A stretch of 23,636 bases of DNA from CAYZXL01 sp964482435. GTDB taxonomy: Bacteria > Auribacterota > JABMQX01. This document shows positions 21,168 through 23,636 of this stretch, piece after piece; within the stretch, counting starts at the first letter, position 1; the number at the start of each line of letters is the position of its first letter. The stretch is taken from assembly GCA_964482435.1 (NCBI GenBank), contig CAYZXL010000071.1, positions 1 through 23,636 of the forward strand, in the 5' to 3' direction. A program made the translations under genes and the position numbers. The notes beneath the pieces were generated by a model, which ran no database searches, was not told the DNA's origin, and saw only the letters and a list, made by a program, of their open reading frames with translations.

Positions 21168-23327
21168 TCAGTCGAGGTTCCTGGCCGACCTCCTCAAAAG
21201 GAGGGAATTGGTCACGACCGACACCGACGAAAGTGCCATTGCCAGCCCCGCCCACTCCGGGTGGATTTTCCCGACGGCGGCAAGTGGAATTCCGAGGCAG
21301 TTGTAGAACAAAGCCCAGAAGAGGTTCTGCTTGACTTTCCGAAGCGTTTTGCCGCCCAGCACAATCGAGCGGGGAACATCCCGCAAGTCGTCTTTCACGA
21401 GGACAACGTCGCCTGTTTCTTTGGCTATGTCCGTTCCGGAGCCGATGGCGACGCCGACGTCCGCGGCGGCCAGAGCCGGCGCGTCGTTGATGCCGTCGCC
21501 CACCATGGCGACTTTTCGGCCAGCGCGAGACAATTCCCGCACAAGCCCTATCTTATCTTGAGGAAGAATTTCTGCCCGGACATCGGAAATGCCCGCTTTT
21601 TCAGCGACTTGTCGGGCGATGGCGTCGTTGTCGCCCGTGACCATGATGACTCCCAATCCCAATTTCTTCAGCCTTGCTATAGCCTCGACGGAAGAGTCCT
21701 TGATTTCGTCGGCGAGGGCTATTGCCCCGACGAGTTTTGAATCGAACGCCACAAACACGAGCGACTTTCCTGACAATGCCAGCTTCTCGTGTCGGGAGGA
21801 GTCCACGACGACGTCGTGCGATTCGAGAAACTTCTTGCTCCCCACGAGGAGGTCCCTTGAGGCCAGGGTGCACTTTATTCCGGAACCTTTTACCTCGTGA
21901 ATGTGCTCAACGGGCTGGAACTCAAGCCCTTTCCCTTTCGCCGACTGGACGATTCCTCTCGCAAAGGGATGCGTCGAATAGCGCTCTGCCGATGCCGCGA
22001 TGCTCAGCACTTGCTCCGGGGAATAAGGCGGCTCAGGGACGATTTCCGCGACGGCCAATTTCCCTGCGGTTATCGTCCCCGTCTTGTCCATGAGGATGGT
22101 GTCAACGGACGAGATGACCTCCAGAGACGTCGCCTTCTTGAAAAGAATCCCGCGGCTCAGACCAATTCCCGACCCGACGGCAATGGCTGTGGGTGTCGCT
22201 AAACCTAAAGCGCACGGACACGCAATCACCAGCACGGCTATCGCCGCTGAAAGAGCCTTGACCAGCGGGATGGTCGAGGCGGTCAGCAGCCAGACCAGAA
22301 ATGTCACTGCGGCGATGACCAGGACCGCCGGAACAAAATAGTTCGAGACCCTGTCGGCGAACCTCTGGATGGGCGGCTTGTCAGCCTGAGCGTCCTTGAC
22401 CATCTTGACCATCTGCGCGAGAAACGAATCTCCCCCGACCCGCGTGGTCTTGACGCGAAGCACCCCAGACCCGTTAACCGTTGCTCCGACGACCTCGTCT
22501 CCCGGTTTTTTCTCGACGGGAACCGACTCGCCGGTAACCAGAGACTCGTCCACCTCCGAAACCCCTTCGACCACCGTTCCGTCAACAGGAACTCTCTCTC
22601 CCGGTCGAACGACAACCACGTCGCCAGCTTTGACCTGGGAAACCGGGACCGTTCTTTCCTGTCCGTCGGAAATCACGGTCGCGGTTGGGGCTTGCAAGCT
22701 CAAGAGCTTTTCAAGAGCCTTGTTGGCCGAATATCGCGCCCTCGCCTCGAGCCACTTCCCGCAGCGAATGAAAGTTATGAGTAGAGCCGGCGTTTCAAAA
22801 AAATGCTCCCCGCCGGTGAAGAGAGAAGGCAGAAACGTCGTCAGCAGGCTATAAACGTACGCGGCGGATATGCCAATGGAGACAAGCACGTCCATATTCG
22901 CCGAGCGGTTCTTCAACGAACGATAAGCCCCCGAATAGAAAGTCGCCCCTGCGGTGAACTGAAGGATGCTTGCTATGACAACGCGCGCGTAGTTGCTGAA
23001 GGGGTCGGTGAGCGAGCCGTAGGTGATGACGAGGATGGGCGCCGCCAGAAAAGCGCTATATATCAGCCAGTAAAGCTCTCTCCGGGCAGCTACTTCTTTT
23101 TTTTCGAGGTCACCCTCCAGTGGCGTGTAGCCGATGTCCCGGATAGCGTCAAAAATCCCCTCTTTGCTGACGATTGACGGGTCGAACTCGACGCTGCACG
23201 TCTCCGCCGCAAAATTGACTGTGGCAGAGGAGACACCCGGCGTCTTTTTGAGGACCTTTTCAATGGTCCTGGCGCACGCAGCACAGTGCATCCCGCCGAT
23301 TTGGATTTCCAGCTTGCTGTTAGCCAT
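21168..23327 (-). CDS. copA: Copper(I)-translocating P-type ATPase (CopA)
   Basis: 719 residues. It has one N-terminal heavy-metal domain with 'GMHCAAC' (C15, C18). Membrane and catalytic signatures: 'TGES' (T265-S268, actuator), 'CPC' in helix 'VIACPCALGLATP' (C370, C372), phosphorylation 'DKTGT' (D414), 'STHPFA' (H453, P454), 'MVTGDN' and 'GDGINDAPAL'. The last two helices carry 'FYNCLG' and 'MALSS', which with CPC form the Cu(I) site of the P1B-1 class, so this is a Cu+ (or Ag+) exporter rather than a Zn/Cd pump. The ATG at 23327 has GGGGGA upstream. No CopZ chaperone, CsoR or CueR regulator is next to it. It protects the cytoplasm from copper or supplies copper to secreted oxidases. Somewhat shorter than two-domain CopA (about 800-830). 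Confidence 0.95.
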   Translation of the reverse strand: MANSKLEIQIGGMHCAACARTIEKVLKKTPGVSSATVNFAAETCSVEFDPSIVSKEGIFDAIRDIGYTPLEGDLEKKEVAARRELYWLIYSAFLAAPILVITYGSLTDPFSNYARVVIASILQFTAGATFYSGAYRSLKNRSANMDVLVSIGISAAYVYSLLTTFLPSLFTGGEHFFETPALLITFIRCGKWLEARARYSANKALEKLLSLQAPTATVISDGQERTVPVSQVKAGDVVVVRPGERVPVDGTVVEGVSEVDESLVTGESVPVEKKPGDEVVGATVNGSGVLRVKTTRVGGDSFLAQMVKMVKDAQADKPPIQRFADRVSNYFVPAVLVIAAVTFLVWLLTASTIPLVKALSAAIAVLVIACPCALGLATPTAIAVGSGIGLSRGILFKKATSLEVISSVDTILMDKTGTITAGKLAVAEIVPEPPYSPEQVLSIAASAERYSTHPFARGIVQSAKGKGLEFQPVEHIHEVKGSGIKCTLASRDLLVGSKKFLESHDVVVDSSRHEKLALSGKSLVFVAFDSKLVGAIALADEIKDSSVEAIARLKKLGLGVIMVTGDNDAIARQVAEKAGISDVRAEILPQDKIGLVRELSRAGRKVAMVGDGINDAPALAAADVGVAIGSGTDIAKETGDVVLVKDDLRDVPRSIVLGGKTLRKVKQNLFWALFYNCLGIPLAAVGKIHPEWAGLAMALSSVSVVTNSLLLRRSARNLD

Positions 23328-23582
23328 TTGCGTCCCCCGCGCAAGAGAAACTGGTCTCGCTCGTTCACAATACTCTGACAGGGTCGTCTCTTTATGTCAA
23401 CGGTTGCGAAGCCCGCCTTGTTCCGAGAAGTCGAGCCGAGGGGATTTTGCCAGAGAGGAGGTCGCCTGAGACACGAGGCAAAATGGAATTTCCCAGGGGC
23501 ATTTATCTGTTCAAAGACGGGACGTTCCGATGCACGGAAACGCACGACCCCTGGGGGCGAATAAGGAAAACCAACCAATACA
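23328..23582. other. Upstream region of copA
   Basis: About 255 bases. On the minus strand a perfect TTGACA lies at 23395-23400, but no good -10 sits at 17 bases; TATTGT (23367-23372) is 22 bases away. An 8-bp inverted repeat CCCAGGGG (23492-23499)/CCCCTGGG (23548-23555) encloses a smaller hairpin TTCCG/CGGAA (about 23525-23540). No supported gene. Confidence 0.45.
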
Positions 23583-23636
23583 TGGGAGGAGAAGGATTCG
23601 AACCTTCGAAGGACATCGCCAGCAGATTTACAGTCT
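23583..23636 (-). tRNA. tRNA-Tyr (anticodon GUA), 3' part, cut by window end
   Basis: On the minus strand: anticodon loop CTGTAAA (GTA) with stem AGA/TCT visible, a long class II variable arm of about 14 nucleotides, T-stem GAAGG/CCTTC with loop TTCGAAT, acceptor 3' strand TCCTCCC and discriminator A. A long variable arm with anticodon GUA is characteristic of bacterial tRNA-Tyr. The 5' half lies beyond 23636. CCA is not encoded. Confidence 0.92.

Noticed and set aside
23367..23400. CueR-type copper promoter before copA
   Set aside because: TTGACA is perfect, but the nearest -10-like TATTGT is 22 bases away, longer than the 19-20 of MerR-family promoters, and no convincing dyad lies between.
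1..23636. CRISPR array, rRNA genes, insertion sequence with transposase, prophage genes
   Set aside because: No regular spacer-repeat pattern, no rRNA signature and no transposase, integrase or phage protein seen on either strand.

Overview
The window is bacterial DNA of moderately high GC, densely coded but with several 250-1,200 base gaps full of short dispersed repeats. Four things point to Planctomycetota or a related PVC-like environmental lineage, probably a metagenome-derived genome: a macroglobulin-like protein end, secreted parallel beta-helix proteins of the 'DMGAYEY' type, a BlaI/M56 pair with extra sensor domains, and the repeat families (CCGCAGAG.., ACAGGAT.., CACGGGCGNGACGCCCGTG). 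This is inference from style; there is no phylogenetic marker in the window.

Layout: 1-753 is the end of a large macroglobulin-like protein. 754-1438 is a repeat-filled gap. 1439-3535 is a secreted beta-helix (GH141-like) protein, followed by an intrinsic terminator. 3765-9970 is a type II secretion/type IV pilus-like cluster: three consecutive GspF-type platform proteins, a short GspE-type ATPase, then GspI-, GspJ- and GspK/PilX-like pilins with overlapping or near-contiguous frames. No major pilin, secretin or GspC/L/M gene is present. 9971-11120 is another repeat-rich gap holding one small membrane protein on the minus strand.

11121-15082 is a regulatory unit with a good sigma-70 promoter: a BlaI-family repressor, then a 1,125-residue M56 (BlaR1-type) membrane metalloprotease. 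In place of a penicillin-binding sensor, the protease carries a zinc ribbon, a beta-propeller, an ExbD/TolR-like domain and an SLBB-like domain. By analogy with BlaR1/BlaI, an envelope signal would activate the protease and relieve BlaI repression. This is the most unusual item in the window. A Tat-exported sugar isomerase-like TIM-barrel protein follows (15389-16363).

The rest is on the minus strand: a 980-residue duplicated beta-helix protein, the C-terminal remnant of a second such protein beside tRNA-Arg(UCG), a membrane-anchored zinc-ribbon protein, a CopA-type Cu(I) P-type ATPase, and the 3' part of tRNA-Tyr(GUA) at the window edge.
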